DNA from: Parelaphostrongylus tenuis
Taxonomy: Eukaryota > Nematoda > Chromadorea > Rhabditida > Metastrongylidae
Direction: 5' to 3'
Length of the DNA stretch: 64,000 bases
Assembly: GCA_019055375.1 (NCBI GenBank)
Contig: JAHQIW010001482.1
Coordinates: forward strand, 1-64,000
In this document: piece by piece, positions 9,090 to 22,049 of the stretch
Position numbering within the stretch: position 1 is the first letter of the stretch
How the letters are laid out: every line of letters begins with the position of its first letter
The notes under the pieces: model-generated
Seen by the model: the letters and a program-made list of their open reading frames with translations, nothing else
What the model was told of the DNA's origin: nothing
The model's database searches: none
Position numbers and translations under genes: made by a program

Positions 9090-12000
9090 CATAGTGACAT
9101 GATACATCTCTGGATACACAAGTACTGATAGGAACAAATATGTATTGAAGATCCATGAGGTCACAGTGTTCTCACTTGTACATGTGATTCTACATAAAAA
9201 ATTCTCCGAAAAACCGCATGTTATGGATTAAGTTGTCATAATTCGTTTCAGCGATGTTTCAACCCTTACGTCCACCGTGGTACCCATGGCTCCTGCATCA
9301 CCGTCTCCCAGCGTGCTGCTCATAACAATGGAATCATCTAACAAACGCGGTTAGCCACCATTGTTACAAGCAAAACGTTGAGGTTTAGAGACGTAGAGGC
9401 CGTGGATCCCTAGTGGCAATAGCCGGAAACTAATGCAGAATTGCAACCAGGCTACATACTCCTCAGATGAAAAACCAACGCCTAAGAATTTGAAGCCGTC
9501 ATTGAACAGCTCATAAAGGTGAAATAAAATAAAGCAACATCAGTGAAAAAACACGTTACAATAGACTATATCAACAGAAGAAAAAGGAAGTGATTAGTTA
9601 TCATTCGAAAAAACTAAAAATTATGCATTTGTGAAAACAAAGAAGAGATTGCTGCAGCAGTGCTTAAATTATTAGAAAAGGCACTTTATCGATCACAAAA
9701 CTGACATTATTTCCATCAAGTGGTAAGAACGATACAACAATCCCATAGTAAGACAAGCACAACAAAGCATTATCAAGCACTGACAGCAACTAACTAAATT
9801 AAACTGATACTTCACGGGAATTCGCGACTGATGAGTAAAATGCACGTGAACATAGCCCCTGATTACTCTGGGAAACGTGAACATTTTCAAGCTTAATGTT
9901 CTTTACATAACCTTGCCCTAAGTTTGCTTGCTTCACTACACAGTGCTCTCCTGTTATACTTATTTTACTACCACGATAGCGTAGGTGAGCAATTATTACA
10001 ATGCGCGGAAGTGTAGGCGTAACGGGCAGGAAATCAGGAACAATCGTGAGCTGTCAAGATAATAGTTACACACTATAGATATCCTATAGAAATTACTCCG
10101 ATGAAAGCTACTCAATACGCTTCAAAATATGTGAAAAAATGACGATTACAGTTACTCTACGCATCACAAACAATCGGTGTAGAAAGGCTAAGCGCTCATC
10201 AAAATGTGTGAGTTCATGATCAATCTCGCTAGTAAGTTATGGATCATTGTTGTATGTCTGGATATGTCGATGGGTCAACAGTTTTCAAATAGGTTTCCTG
10301 ATATAATTTTGGGTCTAAAAAGGGATTCAAAAACCACACTACAATCGAGATAGCGCTTCATTTGCAATACTTCTATGAGTGACACTGGCAATCAACATCA
10401 GACGATCTGCGATCGTATCTTTCTACCCGTCTCCTGATAAGCTTTGAGATATTATAGAATGACTCAGCAAAATGTGCAGGTTCTAAGCATTATATGAACA
10501 GCTATCCATTTGAAAATGATATCCATCAAAGGATAAGGAGCACTACACTGTTTGTCTACTTCACATTGACTTCATCGTCAGCAATTTCGCGTTCATCTTC
10601 CAATCTATTTCAGTCAGTACGAGATTTACAACACATTGATTTTCCAAAAGACCGGTACAAATCCTATTTCACCAACACGATCCAAATTTCGGAAATCATA
10701 TTTTGACTAGTAAATGGTTGCTCATTGTCCTCAGGCAATGATGGATCATCATTGCATCATTGTTGTTTAGAATGGGACGATATGAGAAATTTTTTTGAAA
10801 AAGCGGAATGGATTCCAAATATGTTATCGACCAGATTGTCGAAAACTGACAGCAGTGCGACTAAAAATAGGCTGGGCAAGCTAGCTATGCATTCAATCAT
10901 CTAAAAGAATGCTACGAATGAAGTCGAATGCATTTCACAATACTCACGGACTGATCAACACCGAGCGTCAAACCACCAGCGTGCCATTGTGGCGCAACAC
11001 GCTGCGCCCCGAATGAGTGAACATCCCCTATTCCGAGGAAAACAACAAGTACGACCTAAATAACGTATCGATTTATTGAGAATTATTTGCTGGGAACACT
11101 TGGATAAAAGGTAAAGGATAAAATTTCAGCGATGATCATTCCTGAGGGATGTGTGATACATTCGACTTCATTCGGAGCATGGTTTGAACTGAATGAATGC
11201 ATATTTGTCCTTCAGAGATATAAGTGGGATAGCTGAGCCGTGGCATGGTCTTAAGCTACGCGCGCATTATTGACCAGCGTTTGCAACGCAGTACCAGTCA
11301 GGAATTATTAGCTAACCAGGATTATAAGATATGGAAAGAAAGATATGCGGAGCGAACTAACTGAAATCAACTAAAAATGTTCTGTATTCATGTCTATGGT
11401 AGCATGGAAAGATGTAGATGTAGGAAAGATTATTCGAGGTGAACTGCTTCTGCTGAAGTAAAATTGTAATGATTACCATCTTTGACATGCAAGCTAAATG
11501 CGTCAAAAAGTTATTCACCCTAGTGAAATGTCCTACCGATCGATAGCCATCATCGCGAAATGTGGTCAAAACGTAGAATACGAGCGGTTCAACCTTGCGG
11601 AAAAGCACCTCGAACAATTTGTTCTTGTCGAACTTGATCTGGCAATAACTCCAGTTTACCAAGCTTACTACCTATTCATAGCATGGTTTGTTGGCACAGA
11701 TTCATGTACTACTGCTAATAGAAGTATATCCACGTCAATTTTAGTCGTTTAGAACCGAATGGGGCGTAGGGGAACAAGCTAGCGAAGAGGTGCACAGGAT
11801 CTAGTGGAGTTTTCTGAAGTACGGTCCGATCGTCACTGTCCCTTCAGAGAATTCTCTCTAGCTTTGAACTTCGAGAACCCCTGCGTGGCCTTCGTTTTTA
11901 CAACCGTATCATCGTCAAAAGCTCTAGTAATCTTGCCCGCCGCTTCACTAGTATTTTCACCTCAACGACATTCGTGTATGAGTAGCAAGAGAACTCATTT

Positions 12001-13600
12001 CCATAACAACTTCATCTCAAAGTAAGTGTAGCAAACTGTATAACAAAATGTTTGCAAGAAAATGCGCTGTTGAGCGACATCAAAACAACGCATTTTTGAT
12101 AATTTCTGGTCATCAAATTTGGTATCTATTGCTCGAGTGTCATGTGGGACGAATTAATATCATTATGAGCTAGTACTCCACTGCAGTCTGTGGGTTCACT
12201 GGACTTTTAAACTATTCACACCACAAATTTATGTATTCCGCAATGATAAATCAAAATACCGCAGCGAGCAAATAAACCCAGAACAAAAAGAAACAAATTT
12301 TCAGCGAAAAAAGTATGAATGGCTAAACTTTCCAAGCAATTAACCAAGGAAAACAACAAAAATCCAGATTCCATCTTTGATTGTTGGCTGCGAATACACT
12401 AACACCCATATAGCAAAATAAAATTTTCCAGACCAAATGAAATCATCTGGAAAACGATTAACTTCAGCTTATATGAAATATGCAACAACGAAATAAGTGG
12501 AGAGAAGAGTAAGTAGAGTAAGAGTATTTCCTGTGTGAGATCAGATCTTCGCGTACCACTTATATTCTTCAGTGATCACTGTATGGTTGCTATTTTTAAT
12601 CGCACAAATGCAGACCGCCTTTTTCAAAATCACATATAGAATGGAATTGTCATATGCAACTGTATATATCTGGTATGGCTACCATTCCCTCGATATGAGT
12701 TAGTGAAGCCAAGGCCAACTACCACAGTGCCACATAGAAAGTTCAAAAGCTTTCAGTGCTTGAGGTAACTGGAATTACCAGCGCCAAAGGAAGTAAAAGA
12801 AATTATCAGAATAGACAATTATAGAGTGTTAAATACACAATTTCAGGAAGTCGCGATTTTTCCTGTGTTACTGCTGATCAATGCTTTAATTCGCCAGTGT
12901 TCGCATAGTCTGTCCAAAGAGAATTTCCATTATACCACGATAGCAGGAGAATATCTAAAGGCGATAAATATCCGCAATGTGTGCAACTCCAACACCCATA
13001 GTAGTAGTGTTAGATGATGCACATATAGAGTAAGACAAATTCATTATCTAACAGGGGAAACTGATGATCTCTATTCTAGCAGATAGTCCACTGAACCAGG
13101 TTCATAACCCAGTGAGGACTAAGGCGACTTTTCGGTCACAATTTTTTGATCACATGATAGCTTAAAAACGGCGATTCCAAAAAATGTGCTCATTTCTTAA
13201 GGGAAAGCTTTAAGTGCGTTGTAGCAGCGGGAATGAATTTATGTTCTACATACGTTTACTTTGTTTGCTCGCTTGAAGCCTATGGGTTGTTTTTTATCAG
13301 AGTTCTAGTAGTCATTTACCAGCTGAAATCAAGCTCATTCTGGAAGTGAGCTCGGTTGATAGACAGATCATCCCAGAGCGCTGCAAAAGCAAAAAGAATA
13401 TCACATTTTACCTTCACACACTTTCAGAGATTTCTTCACAAATATAATAGTTATGTGTATACCAAAATCAAATGAACAAGCAGAGAAAATCGTATAATAC
13501 TCAATTAATGCTCAAAAGTTGAAGTTTATCCTTCAAAACGAGGAACTACTCGAAATAAACAACGAATATTGTGTACCGCTTGCTAAGCGCGTTGTGCGAT
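9090..13600. other. long intergenic stretch, no gene recognised
   Basis: Only one SINE-tail relic is recognised (11125-11220). The frames at 11498-11752 and 11804-12025 are the longest here; they lack recognisable motifs and I could not chain them into a splice model. The rest is unannotated AT-rich DNA. Confidence 0.4.
11125..11220 (-). repeat. SINE tail fragment
   Basis: The segment containing CCTGAGGGATGTGTGATACA and later GAATGCATATTTGTCC matches the left part of the SINE copies at 57025-57115 and 44985-45070, in the same relative order. The tRNA-like half is missing. Confidence 0.45.
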
Positions 13601-13779
13601 CGATTGCCGTCTTCTACGGGTTTATAGCGCTCTAGCTAATTATAGGCGAACTGCAAGTAAAATATGAAGATGCAAATTCACACACGGAATCATACTCAAC
13701 TGTATAAGGCAAGATTCTTGATGAAACATGAAACAGAAAAGTGTGCCTTTGAAAAAGGCAGGAGCATCACCTCTTTGTG

Positions 13780-13925
13780 CATATGTATACATGTATGTAT
13801 ACGTATTTATACATGTTTTTACACGTGTGTGTACATATGTACATATATAGATGTATACATATGTGTATATATATGTATATATAAATGCGTGTATACCTCT
13901 TCACACGCATATGCATGCATATACA
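13780..13925. repeat. alternating purine-pyrimidine microsatellite
   Basis: About 145 bp of imperfect TATA/TGTA/CATA repeats (ATGTATACATGTATG-like). It creates a spurious open frame rich in Tyr, Ile, Cys and Val at 13664-13960, which is not a gene. Confidence 0.85.
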
Positions 13926-14884
13926 AAATAATCGGTGGTGAGACCAAACCTGAAGAGTAAAAGTTCATTGGAACGTGTTCCTTTTCAATTCACGAATCTT
14001 CGCTTCGACATATCACTGTAGCGCGGAAATGGACAACTTAGACGGTACTATTTCGTCGTATCGCAGTGCTCTGCCAATTGTGAAAGGTGTATAAGACGAC
14101 TTTGCTTTCCACGTTATAGCATAAGCGTGTTCAACGACGATTAAGCAAGGAAAGATTAGATTCGTTCCAGACCTTGACAACGTTGGAGAGAGTTTTAGAT
14201 GTGAATTATGCACCTAAACACCTCCTCAATTTCAGCTTCTTCGATGTGGCTTCGAGAATAGCTCATCGACACATCTTCGTTCGCCTACAGAAAATGTTAG
14301 CAAATACCGTTCCTCAATAACACTACGTTGTTGAGATACGTCACAAATGATCCTATTTCATTTCAGCCATTTACTTTGCCTCAGTTTCTCGGCATTCTTT
14401 ACACTCATACGATAAGTTGTTCAACAAATAATTTATAGCGAAAACGTTTAGAGATAACTACAATCTATTTGGAGATAACACAGATACTTATTCTGATCCG
14501 GTATACATAGATATTTACAAAATTTTACCAAATACTGACAAACACCTGGCTTGTTGTTGTGGCTTTTTTCGTCATGTACAAGAGTTGAATACGTTTCAAA
14601 AGCATGAAAAGTAATATAAAAAATGAAAACGCAACAGAGTTTTACACGCTGAATGTCAGTGAGCAGCAAGAAAACCTGACTTACTGCGCGAAAACTAGTG
14701 CAATGAATGAAGCCCCATTTGGTGGAGGACACTTCGCCCAAGAAATATCGCATGTGACCATAGCGAAAGCGGCCAAATATTAGGGCCCAAATATATCCAT
14801 CATTTTAACAGCAGTTATGATGTCTTTGAGTTGACACAAAACGCAGTGAATCGCTGCGAAAAATCATGTTCCTTTTGTCAGATA

Positions 14885-15340
14885 CTTATCTTTTGAGCCA
14901 CGGATGTGGTCTGTTATAGGGCAACTTATAGAGCCCGATACACGTGTTCGACTCAACAGATAGGCGACGACGAACATTTTTACACAGCCCATTAAGTGAA
15001 ATTATCACTATGTGGATAGTGTTGTACACTTGATTGCTCCTGGCTGGTATCGTTGACATATCATACCTTTCGTTCCTAGTAGTTTCTTAAGACCACGCTC
15101 AAATTTCAATATGCCAGATAATCATTTCTCGAGTCACGCATGTGGTTTGTTTGAAGGAAACTTATGAAGACCGATACACAAGTTCAGACCTGACAGTCTC
15201 ATCAGTCGGGGCGGCACCCTTCGTCTTTTGTCATGCCTCTCGGGGAGCTTCACTCCCCATACTGGAAGAAGGCGATGACATAAGATAATCTGGCATATTG
15301 AAATTTGAGCGTGGTCTTAAGAAAACACTCGAAACGAAAC
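14885..15340. mobile_element. hammerhead-foldback family, nested or rearranged copy
   Basis: Two family segments lie in tandem. The first (14885-15060) shows GAGCCACGGATGTGG, GAGCCCGATACACG and GGCGACGACGAAC, as in the element at 3725-4350. The second (about 15087-15325) has long inverted ends: the left end reads CTTAAGACCACGCTCAAATT and its exact complement lies at about 15285-15322, giving a terminal inverted repeat over 30 bp long. One hammerhead-like motif (15169-15211) lies inside the left arm. Confidence 0.65.
15169..15211 (-). ncRNA. hammerhead-like motif in terminal arm
   Basis: On the minus strand CUGAUGA (15205-15199) is intact, stem II is GACU/GGUC, and stem I pairs CCGA with UCGG. 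The second core strand reads UGAAC rather than GAAAC, with one extra base before G12 and the following A lost. Probably inactive, but clearly a member of the family. Confidence 0.45.
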
Positions 15341-16089
15341 GTATGTTACTTATTCTGCAGCAGTATGTTAGTTCGTCACTTAAGGTAATCGCGCCTCGTG
15401 TGATTACATCATCTATGAGATATCATAGAAGTATTACTTTAATCTGTACACAGTACTGAGATGGGCATAACTTACAAACCTATGTAAAGGTAATTCCACG
15501 TCTAACAATGCACATTAACGGCTTCAGCCGAGTGACGAGGATGCTTGGTGCGCGGTTGATCTCCATCCACCCTTCCCACCAACACTGCACCCAATCAACG
15601 AATGCCCTGAGGAACGCCATAGCCCGGCTATCGTCAAGTTTGCAAGGAGATCTGCTTAATCAGTGTTCTACGACGCTCATGAGAAAGACGAACTCCTCAA
15701 GCAAGTGATGAATGCGAGAAAACGAATCGAAACCATTCAGACAAATCGTCATCACTAAATACTGAAAGATATTGGTTTTTCTATGACAGATTCATTATCT
15801 AGATGAAATGGAAGCATCGACCACTGGAGATAGGAGAATACTGGTAGTAGACCAGTCGCTTTGTTCTTCGACTGATTCAAAGAGAATAGTTGTGGAGGGG
15901 ATTGAACAGACGCATTGTTAATCATATCGCTTTCTGTTGCATTGTATCAAAACCACTGCGTCATTACAGCGCCAAGAGTTGCAAGATTATAACTTACAAG
16001 TGAATTCCGTCGGTTTTAGATAAGAACCCCGATTTACATGCAGTGTTTAACAAATATATGATAGACAAACTGCACGTCAGAGTAATGAG

Positions 16090-17110
16090 GAAGAGGGTGG
16101 GGCGGGGAAAGCATGAGTATAGTGATGCATGGTATCAGGAAGCAATGTTCTGGATTGATTTTTTCTCAAAAACTCTTTTATGTAATCATCTGACAACGAC
16201 CTAGTCTGGCTATAATCAGTACTTATGGAATCGGTTAACTTTATGTTAGACGGCAACAGAGAAAAATCGATCTCAATCGCTGGACAGAACATTTTCATAG
16301 GAGTGTTAGCAATCACTCGAAAGCTTGATTCTTCGGCTAGAGACCCACATGACCGATTCTTAAAGCACACTTTTGTAGCGTTTTAACATCCAGAACAAAA
16401 TTATGTTTCTCACTTGCTGTTCGCCTTCGTTTTTACAAGAGTATAAATCACTGAAAGCACGAAATTCATTTGTCGTGTAGAGAAACTGTCATAGTATCTG
16501 ATACAATCGTTTTTTCTTAGGTTTCGTTCAGAGCGAAGAAAAAATCCTCATTTGAATAACCAGCTGCATCCCAAAGTAGAACGGCCAGTGTATTGATTAA
16601 GTGGCACAGCACTTCCGACCCCATAGACTAGCCAATACACAAGGACGCCGAAAATGTAAAAACTCGATCTTATTTTCCCTGCTAACGATATTTTCAAAAA
16701 ATAAGTATAGCATTGGAGTCATTGAAACTTACGCTATCGAATGATAACTAATTATCTAAATAAAGAGAACTTCCCAGCGAAGTGCAAAGCACAATAATTT
16801 TTTTTTCTCCTACAGCGCTATTGAAAGAGCTTTTCAAAAAGCGAACATATTTTTGAGTTCCGCGAAACTTGTGCTATCGAATGAGTACTAGCACTCTAAG
16901 AAAGAAGTTTTGTCTAGCGAATTATAAGCGAGATAAGACAAAAAACATGTGATTGCATGAAACACTATCTATGTTGGATTTTACAGTATTATAAAAAGGT
17001 ATTTTGGAAAAAACGACCACGTGAGACTCTAATCGGAGATTTAAGTTTTCAAATGGTTGCTAACACGCCTCTAAAAAGTTCCTATCCTGCGAATGGGATC
17101 GGTTTTTCAT
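16090..17110 (+). repeat. dispersed composite repeat, longest copy
   Basis: The fullest copy of the window's most frequent repeat. Blocks in order: TTAGACGGCAACAGAG (16246), a GCTAGAGACC block (16340), a GTGTAGAGAAACTG block (16475), a CGATCTTATTTTCCCT block (16670), then two tandem units with the core GCTATCGAATGA at 16730 and 16870, 140 bp apart, and the GGTTGCTAACACG block (17055). The same blocks recur in order elsewhere. No coding capacity and no obvious inverted termini, so the mobility class is unknown. Confidence 0.6.
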
Positions 17111-17459
17111 TTGCCGCCGTCTAGCGATAAGTACAATAGAATCTCCCCGACCACTATTCCACTATATTGACGAGGAGACAAGATCTTTAAGCAACAGTGG
17201 AAACAACAAGGAAAGCAATCGACAACCTCTATGGGGGGTGCATATGAGGAAACGATCCGAAGGCTGGAATCGCTAGGATCCGCACAATAAAATATTCCAA
17301 CTGGTCTGATGAAAAAATACCCAAACAAATTCACGCTTCAAATTATGAAAACGTACTTGAACACAGCGTTCAAAACTGTAGTGAAATATTGCGTTAATAA
17401 TGCTTCATAAAACCTTCTGGATGTAGATATGAATGAAATGCGAAGCTTTGAATCTCGGA

Positions 17460-17540
17460 CTAAAGTTGAACCCGCGCACCACCTTTTCGGGGAAGCGGAC
17501 TAACCACTGCAATACCACAGCTTCTCTTGTGCTATCAATT
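17460..17540 (-). repeat. tRNA-derived SINE-like fragment
   Basis: On the minus strand GTGGTATTGCAGTGGTTAG, a tRNA A-box-like sequence, is followed about 50 bases later by GCGGGTTCAAC, a B-box-like sequence. The spacing suits a tRNA head. Stem pairing is too poor for a functional tRNA, so I call it a SINE head or tRNA relic. Confidence 0.4.
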
Positions 17541-18289
17541 CTCCCGTTGTATAAAGTAAGGACTCTGACAGCAAGAAACCGTTAATGGTTTGGTCTGGTC
17601 AGTACACATCGGCATTGAATCCATTCAGCTGAAGAGTGATAGCGAAACAGAAGTTCCAGCAGCGTTATAGTTACTCCTACCCCTAAAAATGTGACACGCG
17701 GGTTCTACATCAGCCGGAGGTTCAAAGTTTCGCATACCACTCAAAATCATTGAATGATAGTACCAGTTTGGCTAGGTAGGTAAACGAATGTACTTCCTAG
17801 CGGTCAGCAAAAATTCAAAAAAAGTAACCACTCACCATATCCATTATACGGAGATCTCCATGAGGAACAGGATGTTCTGTGATGGCTGCCATCCAACATA
17901 ACAGCATCGCAGATCCCGGATTTCTTTGCACTTATCAAATAAATCGCCATATCTCTTAAGTGCAGAAATAATTCGATTCTTTATACCTGAAATTATATAT
18001 GTGTTTTCAAACAAAACATTAATATCGACAAAACAGCATCGTTATTCAAGTCTTAAAAGAAGAAAGAACAAGGTTAAACAGAAAAAAATCTTGAGGAAAA
18101 CTATAGTTCCACAGAAAACTAATAAAGTTTACGGTGTCTATCGCAAGTCTATGGAAACTGACGATGTGGTACCATCGTAAATCTATTCCATAGAAAAAAT
18201 TGCTTCGGATGCGGAGCAATCACAACTTCTTCTCTTAACAACGAATTGAAAATGAAGAAGAAAAAAAGAGAGCTTATCTCTTAGACTTG

Positions 18290-18650
18290 TCGTTAAAAAA
18301 ACATCAGAACACTACTTCAGCAACCCATTTTTAGCCTTTTCACGCCAAGATCTTTTCGCCTTTTTGCAGACTTTTACTGATCATTCGATATGTCCAAGTT
18401 CGGAAACCCCAATGCCGCTTTTGCTTCTTGAGAAGCTTTTAGTGAGCTGTAGCAGCAAAAATAAAATTTCACTGCATACTTGGTGCATTTTTCACCCGAG
18501 AGAGTTTTTTCTCCTAGAGTTTTAGTAAAGCATTCGACATCTCACACCTCGCCAATTCATAAAAGGTGCTCATTTTATAGAATATCCTCTTCAGTGCACC
18601 GCAGAAGCGAAAATAATTATGCGTATCACCCTTGACGCAAATTATGGCGA
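18290..18650 (-). repeat. tandem 150-bp repeat units
   Basis: Two units in the inverted orientation of the 16.7-kb copy. The core CATTCGATATGTCC at about 18381 recurs as CATTCGACATCTC about 150 bp later, each preceded by a TTTTA-G-CTTTTA-type block and followed by a CAGCAAAAATAAAATT-type block. Confidence 0.5.
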
Positions 18651-18849
18651 GAATTTAGATCGAATAGATATAATGTGCCTGAGAGCACACATCATGTACT
18701 AGGTTGAGGGAAAAGTTTTTTCACATATGCGAAAAATTCAAATTGTATCTTTGCTTTGCACAGTATCGATAATTGTAAACTGAGTGTTGAAAGAAAAGCA
18801 CTCGATATCGATTTGTTGAAATCGAGCGCTGTTTCGATAAAGCCATATC

Positions 18850-19150
18850 AAACCTCGTAACGCAAAGATGACTAAGAACAAGTTCGACGAATTGGAGTGA
18901 GTCGAGGTCTTACCGCAACCAGTCTACAATGCAAATGCTGAGCCGTCAGTTTATGCTTTGCGCCTCCTCTCAATGGAACATCTTCCTTCGTGGACGCCAA
19001 TTCGAGACATTTGATCAGGTTGAGGAGGCATGTCAGGAGTGTTTTGAGTCACACCCTAGGGAATGGCGATCTCGAGAAGATCCGGAAGCTTGACGATTGT
19101 TGCCAGAAGGTCGTGGATGATGACGAACTTCATTCTGATGAATAATTATT
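18850..19150 (+). pseudogene. mariner transposase C-terminal relic
   Basis: Translating across frames recovers the end of a mariner (Tc1/mariner superfamily) transposase: an RRIGVSRGLT-like stretch around 18885 where the family has the ELGWEVLPHP region, then a part matching HFLRGRQFETFDQVEEA (about 18990-19030), then a final KVVDDDELHSDE-like end near 19110-19145. At least two frame changes and internal stops are present, and the N-terminal half is absent. Confidence 0.6.
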
Positions 19151-19389
19151 AATGCTTTCGACTGAGTTTATGTATAAACATTGAATTTTTATGGAGGTGG
19201 TGAGGAACTTGTTCCTCAACTAAATGTTGCCAAATAAACCCACCATGGCCTAAGTCTAGTTTACATGTGGAACGCGACTTTTCGTTCTTCTAGTGGTTTA
19301 TGACAACCTCTTCAAGAACCAAGTTACGTTCAGAATCACTCAAATTGTACTATCAATCAACTACTAAACTACTAAGAGGACCATCCATG

Positions 19390-19836
19390 AAGCTGTGACA
19401 TCAGTCATTTCCTTCATTTTTATTTGAGTTTCTGTAGTCATCCGATAGCTTAAAAACTGATGATTCTTATTCTAAGTTTGTTTTGTAAGAGTTATGCAAT
19501 CGAAGCCCGTTTTTTTCAACTTCATAGGCAATTTTTTGGCGCTGCATGGAAAATTCAAATACCAAAGGGACTTTATCGCTACGAAATAATTGCATATAAC
19601 AAGAGACTTCTGTAAACACATGTTCAGTGTGAAAAGTGCTTAGCTATCTTAAGAATCCTCACTTTAAATCACAAAGTGCGCACATTACAATCGCGTTTTA
19701 CGGATTCCCCTAGTGTTTCTCTGTCTTTTTTTTTATCGGACAGAGATTTTCACTAGACTATTAGTAATATTTGAGAACTTGAGAAATGGAGATTTTCGTT
19801 CGAAGCTTGATTTATGAAAAGACCTTCTTAGTGCGT
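19390..19836 (+). repeat. large inverted repeat, left arm
   Basis: About 447 bp that is highly similar to the reverse complement of 21588-22032. It starts with AGCTGTGACATCAGTCATTT and ends with GACCTTCTTAGTGCG. Differences are mostly single substitutions and changes in A or T run length. It contains the ACTAGACTATTAGTAATAT core of the window's common repeat but extends well beyond it. No coding capacity. Confidence 0.8.
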
Positions 19837-21587
19837 TGTTAGTGCCTTTTTCACGAAAAAGACGCTTATCTTTATATAAACCAAAAAGCATATGAGCGTA
19901 TAAGGAAGACCGTGTTGCATTGAAGTAGTACTAAGGAGCAAAGATATTTTAAAATAAGGGATAAACGCTACGCAATTCGTGCTGCGCATCGATTTCTATT
20001 GTCATCCCGATCGTGCTGATTATACATTATCAAGACAATTTTCTGCACCACATCCACTTCTCACATCTAAGTAATTTCAATGTGATCATACGCAGGTAGT
20101 TGTCAACGCTGTGCAGTAAATCAGCGGACTCCTGCTTCTCCTAACTACTTCAATGGACAACCTTCTCTCATTTTCTCTATTTACAACAATTTCTCTATCG
20201 CATAAATTATTTCCATTTCTCCGCCTAATACGCTCTCTAATTGACCACTCGGCATTCACAATCATCAGAGGTTCGCTTTTGAAAGTGGGAGACTAACGCA
20301 CTGCTTGTAAATTTGACTTTTCCACCCTCCAAAAAATGGGAAGCCTCCGCAACTTTTCGCAATGTTGCACTGTGTTGTGCTCATTATCATCAAAAGAGCT
20401 TTGATAAAGGGGTAATCAGGTGAGTGGTCCAAAAAGGTGTAGTCACCCAGAATCATACCCCAATCTCTGATGAAGACGGGAGATATTCAGCGCAACATAA
20501 TGCTTAGGTGCAGGGAACCAATTAACTTCTATGTACTGCACATGCCTAATGTTCAAGAGTTGCCTGTAGAACAGAGAAGCATCTGTAGCCGCTGGATGAA
20601 TGATTGGAGAGAAATGTGACTTCACTAAGCAACATAAACGACAGGAATAAGAAGACTTGGAAATTTATTCTTCTTCAAGGACAAACTTTTCTCATTGAGA
20701 AATGCGGATATCTGAACGTAATGCAATATCCTTCCTAAAAATGCTTATAAAAATCTCGTTGGTGATATGTCGTTGCTTCACGATCATGAAGCACTCGCGA
20801 TCCAAACTCTACTATCATTTGCCATTAGAACACGGTGTGAAGTTGAACGACGGCCAGCTATCCCAAAGCCGAAAAGCGTTCTTCTCTTTGGTAATGCAGT
20901 GCACCAAGAAGGTTTATCCAGCGACCAAATTTAGTAATCGATTCTCCACTTCTAAAGCTATCTGAAGATTACTAGTAATCTAGTGAAAGAAGAGGAGAAA
21001 TAGTTAACTCTTGTTTTTCAAAGGCATAAATTCCACGTGACAAGAGTAAATTGTTGATCGATGATTGTGTATGGGTAAAATAGAGATTATTGATCGATGT
21101 TGATTGTGTAAGTTGCTGATTGTTGAATAACATTTTTTAGGAAAAGAAATAATAGGTCAAGGCTAGAGATATACATCTTTTCTGAAGAACTGATCCTCGA
21201 TTTGATGAGTGCAAACTCTATTGAGGCTTACTTCAGCTGCGTACTAGGACTCCTTCGTATAAGATCCTTCTATGAGTTTCACATTGTAAAAAAAAATCTG
21301 TTATAGGTTAGATTCGTGTGAAACAGGCCATAGAACTGATCAACAAGATGCGGAAATATGCCTTTTGCCTGATGATGTACCTTTCGAATTGAAAATTGAA
21401 ATTTGTGGTGTAGTGGACACTTCATATGCTAAAAATACGCTTCTCCGACAAATAGTCTATCCTATCAGAGCGATAAAGTTTCTCTCGAATCAAAATCTCA
21501 CCATATAAGTACGAAAGAAGCCAGTGTAAAATTGACACAAGGGGGACTATCTAGTCCGAAAAAGTATTCCTCTTTTCAGTTATTATA
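19837..21587. other. spacer between the large inverted repeats
   Basis: About 1.75 kb. It contains small open frames on the minus strand (20265-20625, two overlapping frames) and one on the plus strand (20702-20965); the latter runs into a 150-bp-family repeat unit (20860-20985). None has a recognisable motif. No transposase or reverse transcriptase signature was seen, so if this is a foldback element it is non-autonomous. Confidence 0.5.
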
Positions 21588-22032
21588 GCGCACTAAGAAG
21601 GTCTTTTCATAAATCAAACTTCTAACGAAAATCTCCATTTCTCAAGCTCTCAAATATTACTAATAGTCTAGTGAAAATCACTGTCCGAAAAAAAAAAACG
21701 GAGAAACACTAGGGGAATCCGTAAAACGCGATTGTAATGTGCGCACTTTGTGATTTAAAGTGAGGATTCTTAAGATAACTAAGCACTTTTCACACTGAAC
21801 ATGAGTTTACAGAAGTCTCTTGTTATATGCAATTATTTCGTAGCGATAAAGTCCCTTTGGTATTTGAATTTTTCATGCAGCGCCAAAAAATTGCCTATGA
21901 AGTTGAAAAAAAACGGGCTTCGATTGCATAACTCTTACAAAACAAACTTAGAATGAGAATCATCAGTTTTTAAGCTATCGGATGACTACAGAAACTCAAA
22001 TAAAAATGAAGAAAATGACTGATGTCGCAGCT
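21588..22032 (-). repeat. large inverted repeat, right arm
   Basis: Reverse-complement partner of 19390-19836, starting at GCGCACTAAGAAGGTC and ending at GATGTCGCAGCT. The high similarity suggests recent duplication, gene conversion between arms, or a recent foldback insertion. Confidence 0.8.
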
Positions 22033-22049
22033 GCAAATATGTTCCCTTT

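Noticed and set aside
9825..9860. CTGATGAGT followed by GTGAAC
   Set aside because: No GAAA core and no stem I partner.
13664..13960. 98-codon frame rich in Tyr, Cys and Ile
   Set aside because: Produced by the microsatellite at 13780-13925.
17625..17670. Hammerhead-like CTGAAGAG followed by GCGAAAC
   Set aside because: Stem I and stem III do not pair and stem II has only two pairs. Chance match.
20265..20625. Small gene in the spacer of the large inverted repeat
   Set aside because: Two short overlapping frames without motif or splice support.
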